This document shows positions 7,008-15,938 of a stretch of 48,651 bases of DNA, piece after piece. The position numbers and the translations under genes are program-made. The stretch spans positions 1 to 48,651 of the forward strand of contig JAVVVJ010000012.1 of NCBI GenBank assembly GCA_036652695.1, read 5' to 3'. The first letter of the stretch is position 1; each line of letters starts with the position of its first letter. Source of the stretch: Limiplasma sp036652695. Lineage in GTDB: Bacteria > Bacillota > Clostridia > Christensenellales > Aristaeellaceae. The notes below the pieces were generated by a model that saw only the letters and a program-made list of their open reading frames with translations, searched no databases and had not been told where the DNA came from.

Positions 7008-9429
7008 TGGTTTCACCTCCGGACTGTGTGAGGGCGTACAGGATGATGCCGTTGGAGATCAAGATACGCATGACCTCGCTCAAGCCGTTTGCGGAGATGG
7101 CTTGGTTGGCAACCAAAATGCCCATGGAAAGCACGCCCTGAAATAGGAACGTACCGATGATGACATGCGAGACCTTCGCTCTGGAGGTGCTCGCGCCGCC
7201 AATTAAAATGGCGCTGGCGGCGGTAAAGCCCATTTGGCGCGGGCCGGAATAGAGCTGCATGAAGCCAAAGCTCTGCGAGTACACAATGATGCCGACCGCC
7301 GCCACCACGGTAGAAAGCGTGGTGCCGATGGTGCGCATCCGATCGACGCTGATGCCGGCGGCTTCCGCGAAGCGCGGATTCGAGCCTGCGGCAATCATCG
7401 CGGTGCCCGTGCGGCTGCGCGAGAAGAGCCATAGGATGCCACAGCACAGGAGCAGGAAGAGGAGTAAGCCCGTGGGGATGGTCACGCCGAATATGCTGAA
7501 GGAGAGGAAGTTGTTCAGCAGCCCGCCGATGTTGCCAGCCATGGTGTGCATGACGCGCAACCCTGAACCAAGCGCCCACGTAAGCTTGGGGTTATGAAAG
7601 GGGAGAATCATCCAAAAGATGCTCATGAGCGAAACAAAGGAGAAGCCTACATAGGTGGAAACCGTCATTTCGTTGCCTTTGAGGCGGTTGAGCAGCTTTG
7701 CGTAGGCCCAGCCGATGGGAGCCGCAAAAATGCAGCCCACCACGACCGCGAACCAGAAGGCAAGCCAGCCGGTCATGTTCGCCTCCAGCGCGATGAGCGT
7801 GGAGAGCAGGCCAGCCACAATGCCAACGGTCATGCCCATGTTCAGGCTGATGCCGCACTGAATGCCGGGCAGCATCGCCAATACCAATATGCCGTATTGC
7901 CCGGTGCGCTTCAAGACGTTGCTCATCATGCTGGACATGTTCAGCCCATACAGGCCGGATAGGATCAGCAGCATGACAAAGAACAGGCCGATGATCAGCC
8001 GAGGCACGCCCAGCTTCTTTACCAGCGGCTGGTAGAAGAACGCGACCAGCGTAATCACGAGCAGCGCAATCGCGCCCAACAGCAGGTTGCTGGCACTAGC
8101 GGCGATGGACATCTTGAACGCATCGGTTTGGTCAAGCGCGAGGGTCGCCTTGGCTTCGCTGAGGCGCGCGTATTTGGCCTCGAAGCGCTCGTCTGGCGCG
8201 TAGATCACGGCTTCGATGCCAGCCTTCTGATCCTCCCGCATGTCCTCGGTAAGGCTGGGCAGGATGGTCATGACCGCAGACCAGAGCTGGTTGTATTCCA
8301 CATCGATGTTAGCGTTTAGCGCGGTGAGCGCTTCGCTGCCAACAAAGCCCACGTAATCCACAACCACCGCTTCCGCAACGTCCACGTCATCCTCAACCGG
8401 CGCGGCTTCAGCGGAAAGTGCCTGCATGCTGGCGGCTTGCGCATCGCTCACCACGGAGGTAAAAAGCTTCTGAAAGGCTTTTGCAAAGCCCTTTTCCGCC
8501 TTATCGGGCAAAGTGCCATAGGCAGCGGCGTAGTCTTGCGCGGCAATGGCCATGGCGGCCGCGCTAAAGCTTTGGATCTGCGCCTCCAACGCTTCGCGGG
8601 AGACCCAGCTTGTGCCATACAGCCCGCCGAGAACCCGGGTGAGGGCTTCCATGGCGGGTGCAAGCGCCGCGTCGGCGCTTGCCTTGGCGGCGGTGTCCAT
8701 AGCGGCGTAAAGCGGCAGCGCCTCTGCCATCGTGCCGCGCAAGGCGGCAAAGCCATCAGAAGCCTGCGCTGCCGTTAGGCCGAACACGGCTGCGATGGAG
8801 GCGGCGGGCTGCGCAAGCTGTGTGGAGAGCGCAAGCTTCCCCTCCTCGTCAAGCTCTGCGTAGGGTGCTTCGGCGGCGGCAAGGCGTTCCTCGGTGAGCT
8901 GCTCAAAGGTGAGCAGCTTGCTCTCCAGCTCCGTCAACCACGCGGCGGATTGCGTGCCTGCCAGCTCATGCACCTTCAAATACACAGCGGCATAGATGGC
9001 CTTTTCTTGTGCTTCAACGTCATAATAGGCCTTTTCAGCGGCTTCCACCTTGGGAATCGTCAGCGTGAGCGGCGAGAGATCCATGCCCTCAAACTGTGCG
9101 TATTTCACCTCGGCCTCGGCGCGCGCGGCGTCCTCGGCGGCGTTATAGTAGGCGCGTTGGTTATCGCGACCTTTGATATTGGGCTCGCCGGTGGTCTCGT
9201 TCTTGGCGGAAGCCCATTCCTTGGCCGTGCTCTTGGCCTCCTTGGCAACCTGATCGATGATCTTTCCGGCAGCGGTATGGATCACCGCATAGGTGCGCAT
9301 GTCCTCCAGCTTTTGGGCAGCGTAGCCGCCGGAATGCATGATAAAGCCGGTTGTGCCTGCAATGGCCATCGCAAGGGTCGCTATGGCGAGCAGAATGGAA
9401 AGCGCCCATTGGATCTTGGATCGCTTCAC
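7000..9429 (-). CDS. ABC importer permease with large extracytoplasmic insertion
   Basis: An 809-residue permease, about twice the usual length. One membrane helix at about residues 9-31 is followed by roughly 400 Ala/Glu-rich, helical-looking residues predicted to lie outside the membrane. A standard permease core with multiple helices runs from about 445 to the end, with the coupling loop AGSNPRFAEAAGISVDRMRTI and AILIGGASTSRAK. Its start overlaps the ATPase stop by four bases (ATGA). The external domain may help dock the binding protein or reach across the envelope (inference). The pairing with a 420-residue permease suggests a heterodimer. Confidence 0.85.
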   Translation of the reverse strand: MKRSKIQWALSILLAIATLAMAIAGTTGFIMHSGGYAAQKLEDMRTYAVIHTAAGKIIDQVAKEAKSTAKEWASAKNETTGEPNIKGRDNQRAYYNAAEDAARAEAEVKYAQFEGMDLSPLTLTIPKVEAAEKAYYDVEAQEKAIYAAVYLKVHELAGTQSAAWLTELESKLLTFEQLTEERLAAAEAPYAELDEEGKLALSTQLAQPAASIAAVFGLTAAQASDGFAALRGTMAEALPLYAAMDTAAKASADAALAPAMEALTRVLGGLYGTSWVSREALEAQIQSFSAAAMAIAAQDYAAAYGTLPDKAEKGFAKAFQKLFTSVVSDAQAASMQALSAEAAPVEDDVDVAEAVVVDYVGFVGSEALTALNANIDVEYNQLWSAVMTILPSLTEDMREDQKAGIEAVIYAPDERFEAKYARLSEAKATLALDQTDAFKMSIAASASNLLLGAIALLVITLVAFFYQPLVKKLGVPRLIIGLFFVMLLILSGLYGLNMSSMMSNVLKRTGQYGILVLAMLPGIQCGISLNMGMTVGIVAGLLSTLIALEANMTGWLAFWFAVVVGCIFAAPIGWAYAKLLNRLKGNEMTVSTYVGFSFVSLMSIFWMILPFHNPKLTWALGSGLRVMHTMAGNIGGLLNNFLSFSIFGVTIPTGLLLFLLLCCGILWLFSRSRTGTAMIAAGSNPRFAEAAGISVDRMRTIGTTLSTVVAAVGIIVYSQSFGFMQLYSGPRQMGFTAASAILIGGASTSRAKVSHVIIGTFLFQGVLSMGILVANQAISANGLSEVMRILISNGIILYALTQSGGETNA

Positions 9430-11021
9430 GCCAGATCACTCCCTTCCTGCACCTTCAGGCCGGACATTGCCAGGCCGAAGCTAATGTCGGATGCATTGGG
9501 CTTTAAAACACTTGCGATTTTGCCCTCTGATACAATGGCGATCCGATCGCAGACGGAGCGCAGCTCGTTGAGCTCGGAGGAAACCATCACGATGGTGATA
9601 TGCTTTTCGCGGTTGAGGCGCACCAGCGTTTCCAGCACGAGCTGCTTTGCGCCGATATCAATGCCGCGCGTGGGTTCGGATACAAAGAGGAACTTGGGGT
9701 TTAGCGCTAGCGCGCGCGCTACGCAGACCTTTTGCTGATTGCCGCCGGACAGCGTGCCCGTGTGCTGGGTGGGTCCGAAGCAGCGGATGTCCAGCTCCTG
9801 GATCATGCGAGCGGCAAACTTGCGCACGGCGCTGCCGTGCTTGATGCGCATGAAGGAAGGACCCATGCAAAAATCATTGTTGATTTCCATGGCGTTAAAA
9901 ACGATGTTATCCTCAATGGATTGATCCAGCAGCAGACCCACGCCGCGCCTGTCCTCGGATACCATTGCCAAACCGCGCTTGAGCGCTTCGCCTGCTTGGT
10001 TGAGCGGCAGGGGCTTGCCATCAAACTCCACCTCGCCCTCCGCCGGGTACAGACCCATCACGCCGTTTGGCAGGCCGACCTTGCCTTGCCCGGCCAAGCC
10101 GCCGATGCCGACAATTTCGCCCTCGCACACATCCAGATCAATGCCGCGCACCATTTCGCCGGGCATTGCGACCCGTAGGCCGCGGATCTTCATCATGACA
10201 TGGTCGGAGGGCGCTTCGGTTTTCGGCGTGCCCATCGTTTGGGCATCGCTTCCGCGACCAATCATGAGCGCCGCCAGCTCCTCCAGCGTTGTTTCGGATT
10301 TTTTGCGCACAGCCGCCAAGCGACCATCGCGCAGCACGGTGATGCTATCCGCAGCCTCCATCACCTCGTCTAGGCGGTGGGTGATAAAGATGATGGCGAT
10401 TCCGCGCGCGGCAATATCCTTCATAACGGACAAAAGCTGCGTGGCCTCCGATTCGGTCAGCACTGCTGTAGGCTCGTCAAATACCATTAGGCGCATGTTT
10501 TCTTTATCAATTTCACGCGCGATCTCCACAAACTGCATATAGCCGATTGGCAGCCCCTTCACCAGCGCGTATTCGTCAATGCCAATGCCCACGCTGTCCA
10601 GCGCCTTGCGGGCATCCTTGGACATCCGATCGGTTTCCAGAGCTTCCAAATCGCCGCCAAAAATCTTGCTAAAGAGCGTCGGCCTGGCAAGCTCGCGGTT
10701 CAACTTGATGTTTTCCGTAACGGTAAAACCGGGAATCAGCATAAATTCCTGATGAACCATGCCAATGCCCTGCTCCATGGCCTGCATTGGGGAGGAGACG
10801 TGAGCGGGCTCGTCGCCCAGCTTGATCTCGCCTGTGAAGCCGCCTGTTGCAAAAACCACGGGCATTCCGAACAAAATATTCATCAGGGTGGACTTGCCCG
10901 CACCGTTTTCACCCAACAGGGCATGTATTTCACCGGGTTTGACGCGGAGCGTCACATCCTTAAGCACGGTGTTTTGACCGTAGGCTTTGGTGATGCCGTT
11001 CATTTCCAGCACATATTCCAA
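9426..11021 (-). CDS. Double-domain ABC importer ATPase (RbsA/BMP type)
   Basis: A 531-residue protein with two nucleotide-binding domains. The first has Walker A LLGENGAGKST, a signature-like LPIGYMQFVEIARE and Walker B LMVFDEPTAVL. The second has a degenerate Walker A (GLAGQGKVGL), a canonical signature LSGGNQQKVCVARAL and FLFVSEPTRGID. A degenerate second P-loop is normal in this family. I place the start at TTG 11021, nine bases after GGGAGG, which gives the expected N-terminus LEYVLEMNGITKAYG; the longer frame to 11075 has no better site. Energises import by the two permeases encoded downstream. Confidence 0.88.
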   Translation of the reverse strand: MEYVLEMNGITKAYGQNTVLKDVTLRVKPGEIHALLGENGAGKSTLMNILFGMPVVFATGGFTGEIKLGDEPAHVSSPMQAMEQGIGMVHQEFMLIPGFTVTENIKLNRELARPTLFSKIFGGDLEALETDRMSKDARKALDSVGIGIDEYALVKGLPIGYMQFVEIAREIDKENMRLMVFDEPTAVLTESEATQLLSVMKDIAARGIAIIFITHRLDEVMEAADSITVLRDGRLAAVRKKSETTLEELAALMIGRGSDAQTMGTPKTEAPSDHVMMKIRGLRVAMPGEMVRGIDLDVCEGEIVGIGGLAGQGKVGLPNGVMGLYPAEGEVEFDGKPLPLNQAGEALKRGLAMVSEDRRGVGLLLDQSIEDNIVFNAMEINNDFCMGPSFMRIKHGSAVRKFAARMIQELDIRCFGPTQHTGTLSGGNQQKVCVARALALNPKFLFVSEPTRGIDIGAKQLVLETLVRLNREKHITIVMVSSELNELRSVCDRIAIVSEGKIASVLKPNASDISFGLAMSGLKVQEGSDLA

Positions 11022-11070
11022 GAGCGCATACCTCCCGCAAACAAGGTTCTGTTGTACTTTGCCGCCCGAT

Positions 11071-11108
11071 GGCAAGACCCGTCCGCCGTGAAGCGGGCGG
11101 GTCTTGCC
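11071..11108 (-). promoter_or_regulatory. Intercistronic stem-loop between binding-protein and ATPase genes
   Basis: GGCAAGACCCG and CGGGTCTTGCC pair almost perfectly, with further GC pairing inside and a short loop. There is no T run on the minus strand, so it is not a classical terminator. Such stems after binding-protein genes commonly protect the upstream message, or partly block read-through, so that binding protein exceeds transporter. Confidence 0.6.
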
Positions 11109-11127
11109 GCGGATTTGATTGTGTGGG

Positions 11128-12279
11128 TTATTTGTAATCGTTAAAATCGATGTTCTGGCAGAGAATCATGAAATAGTTGTTGAAGCTGTTGCCGTTGCCG
11201 TCTTCATACTTGGAGAAGGTGCAGGGGTTGCCAGCAGCCTCGGAAATGCACTTGAGGAGCGCTTCTTCGTTGAGCTTCTCGGTGAATTCACCATTGATCC
11301 ACTTTTCGGCATAGGCGTAGCAGCCGTAGATCATGGACATGTTGATTGGCACGCCCCAAGTGGAGAAGCGACCCGTCGCTTCATGCCCCTCAAGGATACC
11401 GGCCATGGTCTTCAAGTAAGAGGGCACATCGCCGTACTGGTCGGCGGTTACTTCGATGCCCAAGGATGCCGGGAAGCCGTGGAAGGGGCTGGGGCAGCAG
11501 GGCAGCGGATAGTAGGCGTTGGGGTATGCAAGCACCTGCGCCTGCAAGGTCTCCTGAAGGCCGCAGTTGGTGGTGTAGAAGCCAATCTTCTTATCCGGGC
11601 CATACTGCTCCATCACGGAGCTTACCACATCGATCAAGGAGTTCTGTGCGCCGGTCATGCCAGCGTCGCCAGTCGGGTCAGAAACGTCCAGCGTCAGGAA
11701 CTCCACGCCCTGATCATCGGCGGCTTCCTTCATGTTGTTGTACTTGGCAACGATCGTCTCATAGCTCATATGGCGGGCGAAGGAGAGGTGAACCAGAGCG
11801 TCAAGACCCCAGTTCTTGCTGATGTCAACAACCTGATAGCCGCAGCCGGGTTCGTCCACGGACAGCACAACATCAGCGGCGGGGGAAATAACGGAGGGAT
11901 CTTCCGCAGGCATGCCAGCGATCAGAAGGATATCCTCACGCCCCATCTCCTGCACGATCTGGGTATAGGCGGCGGTGCAGCCCTGCACAGCCTGTACAAA
12001 GATGATGGCCTTCACATCGGGGTTGGAGGCGAACTCAATCACCTTGCCGATGGTGGTTTCGGTTTCGGAGGAGAAGTTATCAGGATAGGTATCGGTTAGA
12101 ACATGATCGGGATAAAGCTCCTGGAGCTTCTCGGCGGCGCGGAATTCTTCCTCGCCCTGTGTGGTGGTGCCGGTGAGAATGGCAATCTTCCATGTGCCTG
12201 TGGCCGCTTCGGCAACGGCAAAGGAAGCCGTGGAGAGTACCAGCGCGAGAGCCAGCAGGATGGAGAGCAGCTTTTTCAT
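11128..12279 (-). CDS. DUF3798 family ABC substrate-binding protein
   Basis: A 383-residue exported protein. The signal peptide MKKLLSILLALALVLSTASF ends near AVAEA with no lipobox cysteine. The mature part shows the DUF3798 pattern: WKIAILTGTTTQGEEEF near the start, DVKAIIFVQAVQG, ILLIAGMPAEDP, and an internal YYPLPCCPSPFHGFP. I start at 12279, with GAAGGGG seven bases upstream, rather than at the long frame to 12531, which crosses the promoter. The family lies beside BMP/ribose-like transporters and its ligand is not known to me. A good -35/-10 pair lies 63 bases upstream. Confidence 0.85.
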   Translation of the reverse strand: MKKLLSILLALALVLSTASFAVAEAATGTWKIAILTGTTTQGEEEFRAAEKLQELYPDHVLTDTYPDNFSSETETTIGKVIEFASNPDVKAIIFVQAVQGCTAAYTQIVQEMGREDILLIAGMPAEDPSVISPAADVVLSVDEPGCGYQVVDISKNWGLDALVHLSFARHMSYETIVAKYNNMKEAADDQGVEFLTLDVSDPTGDAGMTGAQNSLIDVVSSVMEQYGPDKKIGFYTTNCGLQETLQAQVLAYPNAYYPLPCCPSPFHGFPASLGIEVTADQYGDVPSYLKTMAGILEGHEATGRFSTWGVPINMSMIYGCYAYAEKWINGEFTEKLNEEALLKCISEAAGNPCTFSKYEDGNGNSFNNYFMILCQNIDFNDYK

Positions 12280-12309
12280 GTGGTAGCCCCTTCTTTCATT
12301 TACGATGAT

Positions 12310-12328
12310 GCGGAAACGCATTTTCCGC
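12310..12328 (-). promoter_or_regulatory. Leader inverted repeat of the DUF3798 operon
   Basis: GCGGAAA and TTTCCGC form a perfect 7-bp inverted repeat with a five-base spacer, just downstream of the predicted -10 box. It could be a repressor operator or an RNA hairpin; the sequence does not tell which. Confidence 0.45.
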
Positions 12329-12341
12329 TTGAATAAGCAGG

Positions 12342-12371
12342 ATTTTATCATTATTACAAAGGTATTGTCAA
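12342..12371 (-). promoter_or_regulatory. Sigma-A promoter of the DUF3798 ABC operon
   Basis: On the minus strand TTGACA (12366-12371) is followed after 18 bases by TAAAAT (12342-12347). The region 12280-12623 has no gene; it holds this promoter and the divergent ruvC promoter. Confidence 0.7.
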
Positions 12372-12502
12372 TTCCTATTGTCCCGTCACAGTGGGTATTT
12401 TTGTTTTTCTGTTGTTTTCTTTTGGAGGGAGGCATGCTTTTGAAAAATGTACGATTTGACGCAGGCAGGCGGCGAGGCATGGCAAAAAGCCCCACGGCGG
12501 GT

Positions 12503-12531
12503 TTGACAAACAGCGGCAAATCCTTTATCAT
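12503..12531 (+). promoter_or_regulatory. Sigma-A promoter of ruvC-ruvA-ruvB-queA
   Basis: TTGACA (12503-12508), a 17-base spacer and TATCAT (12526-12531). A leader of about 90 bases follows and contains a GC-rich stem (GCTCC 12581-12585 with GGAGC 12593-12597). No LexA-type box of the CGAACN4GTTCG form is visible here. Confidence 0.75.
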
Positions 12532-12623
12532 AAACCATTGGGGCAGTGTTGGTTACACTGCGAAGGCGGACTTTTGCGCCGCTCCTTACGCGGGAGCGGG
12601 AGCGCTGAAATGAGGGCTTAGGC

Positions 12624-13118
12624 ATGGTGATTCTCGGCATTGATCCCGGTCTTGCCACGCTGGGCTGGGGCGTGATTGAGGCGGAGCATGGTAAACAGCG
12701 GCTGCTTGAATATGGCTGCATCCTCACAACCCCCAAGCAACGGCTGCCGGAGCGATTGAAACAGATCAGCGCCGACATGCGAACGCTGCTCACGCGCTTT
12801 CATCCGGAGGAAATTGCCTTCGAGGAGCTATTCTTTGCCAAAAATGTAACCACAGCGCTTACGGTGGGCGCGGCGCGCGGTGTGAGCATTGCCGTGTGTG
12901 CCGAATATACGGAGCAGCTTTATGAATATACTCCCATGCAGGTGAAGCAGGCCGTGGCGGGCTATGGCGGGGCAGATAAGCGGCAGGTGCAGCAGATGGT
13001 GAAGCTTTTATTGCATATGGAGACCATCGCCCGCCCAGACGATGCCGCGGACGCCATTGCCATTGCGCTCACGCACGCGGCCACCGGCCCAATGAAAGGC
13101 CAATTCGCAATGAAATAA
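12624..13118 (+). CDS. ruvC: Holliday junction resolvase RuvC
   Basis: A 164-residue endonuclease that cuts Holliday junctions symmetrically after branch migration by RuvAB. The N-terminal ILGIDPGLATLGWG carries the first catalytic aspartate. IAFEELFFAKN supplies the glutamate, and RPDDAADAIAIALTHA carries the C-terminal acidic pair of the RNase H-like fold. Length is normal for the family. GAGGG lies seven bases before the ATG. First gene of ruvC-ruvA-ruvB-queA. Confidence 0.96.
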   Translation: MVILGIDPGLATLGWGVIEAEHGKQRLLEYGCILTTPKQRLPERLKQISADMRTLLTRFHPEEIAFEELFFAKNVTTALTVGAARGVSIAVCAEYTEQLYEYTPMQVKQAVAGYGGADKRQVQQMVKLLLHMETIARPDDAADAIAIALTHAATGPMKGQFAMK

Positions 13119-13138
13119 CAGAGGATGAGGTGTCGCGG

Positions 13139-13753
13139 ATGATTGCGCTGGTTCAAGGCACGCTGCTGGAAAAGAGCGAGGGCGAAATAGTGATCATGAC
13201 GGCGGGCGGTATTGGCTGTCAGCTTCTTTGCAGCATGACCACGCTTGCCGCGCTGCCTGTCGCAGGGCAGGATTGTAGGCTTTTCACCTATTTGAATGTG
13301 CGCGAGGACGCGTTGGAGCTGTACGGTTTTCTTTCGCGAGAGGAGCGTGAGCTGTTCAAACGCTTGATTTCCGTATCTGGCATTGGGCCAAAGAGCGCAT
13401 TGTTTGTGCTTGGCAGCATGCCGATTGCCGATCTGCGCTTGGCCATTTTGACCGGCGATAGCAACGCCCTGTGCCGTGCGCCCGGCATTGGCAAGAAAAC
13501 GGCGCAGCGCATCAGCCTAGAGCTTAAGGACAAGCTGACCAAGGACGCGCTCGCCAGCGGGCTTCCCATGGACGAGCTATCCTTTGCGGAGGGGGAGTCG
13601 CCTGCCACCGATGCGCTTGGCGAGGCCATGCAGGCGCTAAAATCGCTTGGCTATTCCCCGCAGGAGGCCGCCTCCGCCCTCAAGGGCATTAAGGCCGATA
13701 CCGCAGATGAAATAATCAAGCTTGCCCTGCGCCGCATGGCGCAGCAGGGGTAA
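13139..13753 (+). CDS. ruvA: Holliday junction DNA helicase subunit RuvA
   Basis: A 204-residue protein that binds four-way junctions as a tetramer and loads RuvB. The N-terminal OB fold begins MIALVQGTLLEKSEG. Two helix-hairpin-helix units follow (LISVSGIGPKSALFVLG and LCRAPGIGKKTAQRISLELKDK). The C-terminal RuvB-contact domain includes QALKSLGYSPQEAASAL. I use ATG 13139 rather than GTG 13130 because GAGG is eight bases before it, and because family members start directly at the MI-A/G motif. Confidence 0.96.
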   Translation: MIALVQGTLLEKSEGEIVIMTAGGIGCQLLCSMTTLAALPVAGQDCRLFTYLNVREDALELYGFLSREERELFKRLISVSGIGPKSALFVLGSMPIADLRLAILTGDSNALCRAPGIGKKTAQRISLELKDKLTKDALASGLPMDELSFAEGESPATDALGEAMQALKSLGYSPQEAASALKGIKADTADEIIKLALRRMAQQG

Positions 13754-13765
13754 GGGAGGATGCCG

Positions 13766-14803
13766 ATGGCGACCGATGAACGCGTTGTGACAACGGGTCT
13801 TCGCGAGGGCGAGGACGAACAGGATCAGAGCCTGCGCCCCAAAACGCTTCGCGACTATATTGGGCAGGAGGGTGTCAAGCAGAACCTTCATATTTCCATT
13901 GAGGCGGCGCTCAGGCGCCATGAATCGCTGGATCACCTGCTGCTGTATGGCCCGCCCGGGCTTGGCAAAACAACGCTCGCGGGGATTATCGCGGCGGAGA
14001 TGGGGCAGAGCATCCGCATTACCAGCGGCCCGGCCATTGAGCGCGCAGGCGATTTGGCGAGCATCCTGACGAACCTCGCGGATGGCGACGTGCTGTTTAT
14101 TGATGAGATTCACCGCCTCAGCCGCACGGTGGAGGAGGTGCTCTATCCCGCCATGGAGGATCATGCGCTGGATATCATGATCGGCAAGGGACCTACCGCC
14201 CGCAGCATCCGCTTAGATCTGCCGCGCTTCACGCTGGTGGGCGCTACCACGCGCGCGGGATTGTTAAGCGCACCCCTGCGTGATCGCTTCGGCATTTTGT
14301 TCAGGCTGGAGCTGTATTCGCCGCAGGAGCTGAGCACCATCGTGCGCCGAAGTGCCAGCATCCTCAACATACGCGCGGAGGAAGAGGGCATTTTGGAAAT
14401 TGCCAGACGCAGCCGCGGCACGCCCCGCATTGCCAACCGCATGCTTCGCCGCGTGCGGGATTACGCGCAGATTCGTGCGAACGGCGTGATCACCATGGAG
14501 GTGGCGCAGCAAGGCCTAGCGATGCTGGATGTGGATGAGCTTGGGCTTGATCGGGTGGATCGCACCATGCTTACCACCATGATTGATAAGTTTGCGGGCG
14601 GCCCCGTGGGGCTGGATACGTTAAGCGCCATGACCGGGGAGGACGCCTCCACCATTGAGGACGTATACGAGCCGTATCTAATGCAGCTCGGGTTTATGAT
14701 GCGCACGCCGCGCGGGCGCGTGGTGATGCCCGCCGCCTATGCGCATTTGGGACGCACGCCAATAACGCCGCCTACGGACGGTCAGGAGCAGATGAAAATA
14801 TGA
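13766..14803 (+). CDS. ruvB: Holliday junction DNA helicase motor RuvB
   Basis: A 345-residue AAA+ motor that drives branch migration. Walker A is LLYGPPGLGKTTLAG, Walker B is DVLFIDEIHRLSR, sensor 1 is LVGATTRAG, and the arginine-finger stretch is LRDRFGI. The C-terminal winged helix ends near RTPRGRVVMP. GGGAGG ends directly before the ATG at 13760, so the in-frame ATG at 13766 with six-base spacing is the more likely start. Its stop overlaps the queA ATG. Confidence 0.96.
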   Translation: MATDERVVTTGLREGEDEQDQSLRPKTLRDYIGQEGVKQNLHISIEAALRRHESLDHLLLYGPPGLGKTTLAGIIAAEMGQSIRITSGPAIERAGDLASILTNLADGDVLFIDEIHRLSRTVEEVLYPAMEDHALDIMIGKGPTARSIRLDLPRFTLVGATTRAGLLSAPLRDRFGILFRLELYSPQELSTIVRRSASILNIRAEEEGILEIARRSRGTPRIANRMLRRVRDYAQIRANGVITMEVAQQGLAMLDVDELGLDRVDRTMLTTMIDKFAGGPVGLDTLSAMTGEDASTIEDVYEPYLMQLGFMMRTPRGRVVMPAAYAHLGRTPITPPTDGQEQMKI

Positions 14804-15825
14804 AAACAAGCGATTTTGATTATGTCCTGCCAGAAGAATTGATTGCACAGACGCCCATAGAGCCGCGCGATCATAGCCGCATGTTGGTATATGATCGCGC
14901 GGAGCGCAGCATTCGCCATATGCATTTTTATGACTTGCCGCAGTTTTTGCGCAAGGGCGACGTGCTGGTGCTCAACGAAACAAAGGTGATTCCCGCGCGC
15001 CTGCTTGGCGAAAAGGAGCAGACGCATGTGCCGGTGGAGCTGCTGCTGTTGAAGCGGCTGGAAAAGGACCTTTGGGAAGCGCTTGTACGCCCGGGCCGCC
15101 GGTTGCTGCCGGGCACCTTTTGCAGCTTTGGCGATGGCCTACTGCGCGCGGAGATCGTAGACACGGTAGAGGATGGCGGGCGGAAGGTGCGTTTTCATTA
15201 CCAAGGCGTGTTTGAGGAGCTGCTGGACAAGCTGGGGCAAATGCCCCTGCCGCCCTATATTCACCAGCATTTGCAGGATCAGACGCGCTATCAAACCGTA
15301 TATGCAAAAGAAGAGGGCAGCGCTGCCGCCCCCACGGCGGGGTTACATTTTACGCCTGCGCTGCTGGAGCAGGTGCGCGGCATGGGTGTGGAGATCGTTC
15401 CGATTTTGCTGCACGTGGGTCTTGGCACGTTTCGCCCTGTAAAGGTGGAGGATGTGAGCGAGCACCATATGCATGTGGAGCATTACGAGGTAACGGCGCA
15501 GGCGGCTGCGCGCATTAACGCGGCGCGCGCGGCGGGCGGGCGCTGTATATGCGTGGGCACCACCAGCGTGCGCACGCTGGAAACCGTTACGGGCGAGGAG
15601 CGCGTGGTGAAGGCGCAAAGCGGGGATACGGGCATTTTCATTACGCCCGGGTACAACTATCATGCGACTGATGCGCTCATCACGAACTTCCATCTGCCGC
15701 AGAGCACGCTGCTCATGCTCGTGTCCGCGCTCATGGGGCGTGAGGCGGCACTCCGCGTTTATGAAGAGGCGGTCAAGGAGCGTTACCGTTTCTTTTCCTT
15801 TGGAGATTGCATGCTGATCCTCTAA
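14800..15825 (+). CDS. queA: S-adenosylmethionine:tRNA ribosyltransferase-isomerase QueA
   Basis: A 341-residue enzyme that transfers and isomerises the ribosyl part of SAM onto preQ1 in tRNA, giving epoxyqueuosine. Family landmarks are DFDYVLPEELIAQTPIEPRD at the N-terminus, GDVLVLNETKVIPARLLG, AAPTAGLHFT and LHVGLGTFRPVKVEDV. It overlaps the ruvB stop by four bases. The ruvAB-queA arrangement is common in Firmicutes. No tgt gene follows here; a promoter and an unrelated small gene come next. Confidence 0.96.
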   Translation: MKTSDFDYVLPEELIAQTPIEPRDHSRMLVYDRAERSIRHMHFYDLPQFLRKGDVLVLNETKVIPARLLGEKEQTHVPVELLLLKRLEKDLWEALVRPGRRLLPGTFCSFGDGLLRAEIVDTVEDGGRKVRFHYQGVFEELLDKLGQMPLPPYIHQHLQDQTRYQTVYAKEEGSAAAPTAGLHFTPALLEQVRGMGVEIVPILLHVGLGTFRPVKVEDVSEHHMHVEHYEVTAQAAARINAARAAGGRCICVGTTSVRTLETVTGEERVVKAQSGDTGIFITPGYNYHATDALITNFHLPQSTLLMLVSALMGREAALRVYEEAVKERYRFFSFGDCMLIL

Positions 15826-15877
15826 TCAAAGGGGCTTTGCCTTTCCGACCTTTTTTGCTGCTTTTCGACCAAAAAAA

Positions 15878-15906
15878 TTGACAGAATGGGAATTATGTGC
15901 TATATT
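15878..15906 (+). promoter_or_regulatory. Sigma-A promoter upstream of the small membrane-anchored gene
   Basis: TTGACA (15878-15883), 17 bases, TATATT (15901-15906). The T-rich stretch just before it (15851-15866), after a weak AAAGG/CCTTT stem, may terminate queA transcription. Confidence 0.75.
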
Positions 15907-15938
15907 TCCTGTAACATTTGCAACGGGAGGGGAAAGCA

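Noticed and set aside
9950..10542. Plus-strand frames opposite the ABC ATPase
   Set aside because: The minus-strand ATPase has all its catalytic motifs; the opposite frames have low-complexity composition only.
15826..15938. Possible riboswitch near queA
   Set aside because: A preQ1 element would lie upstream of queA, whose start is inside ruvB; the region after queA shows only a weak stem, a T-rich stretch and a promoter.
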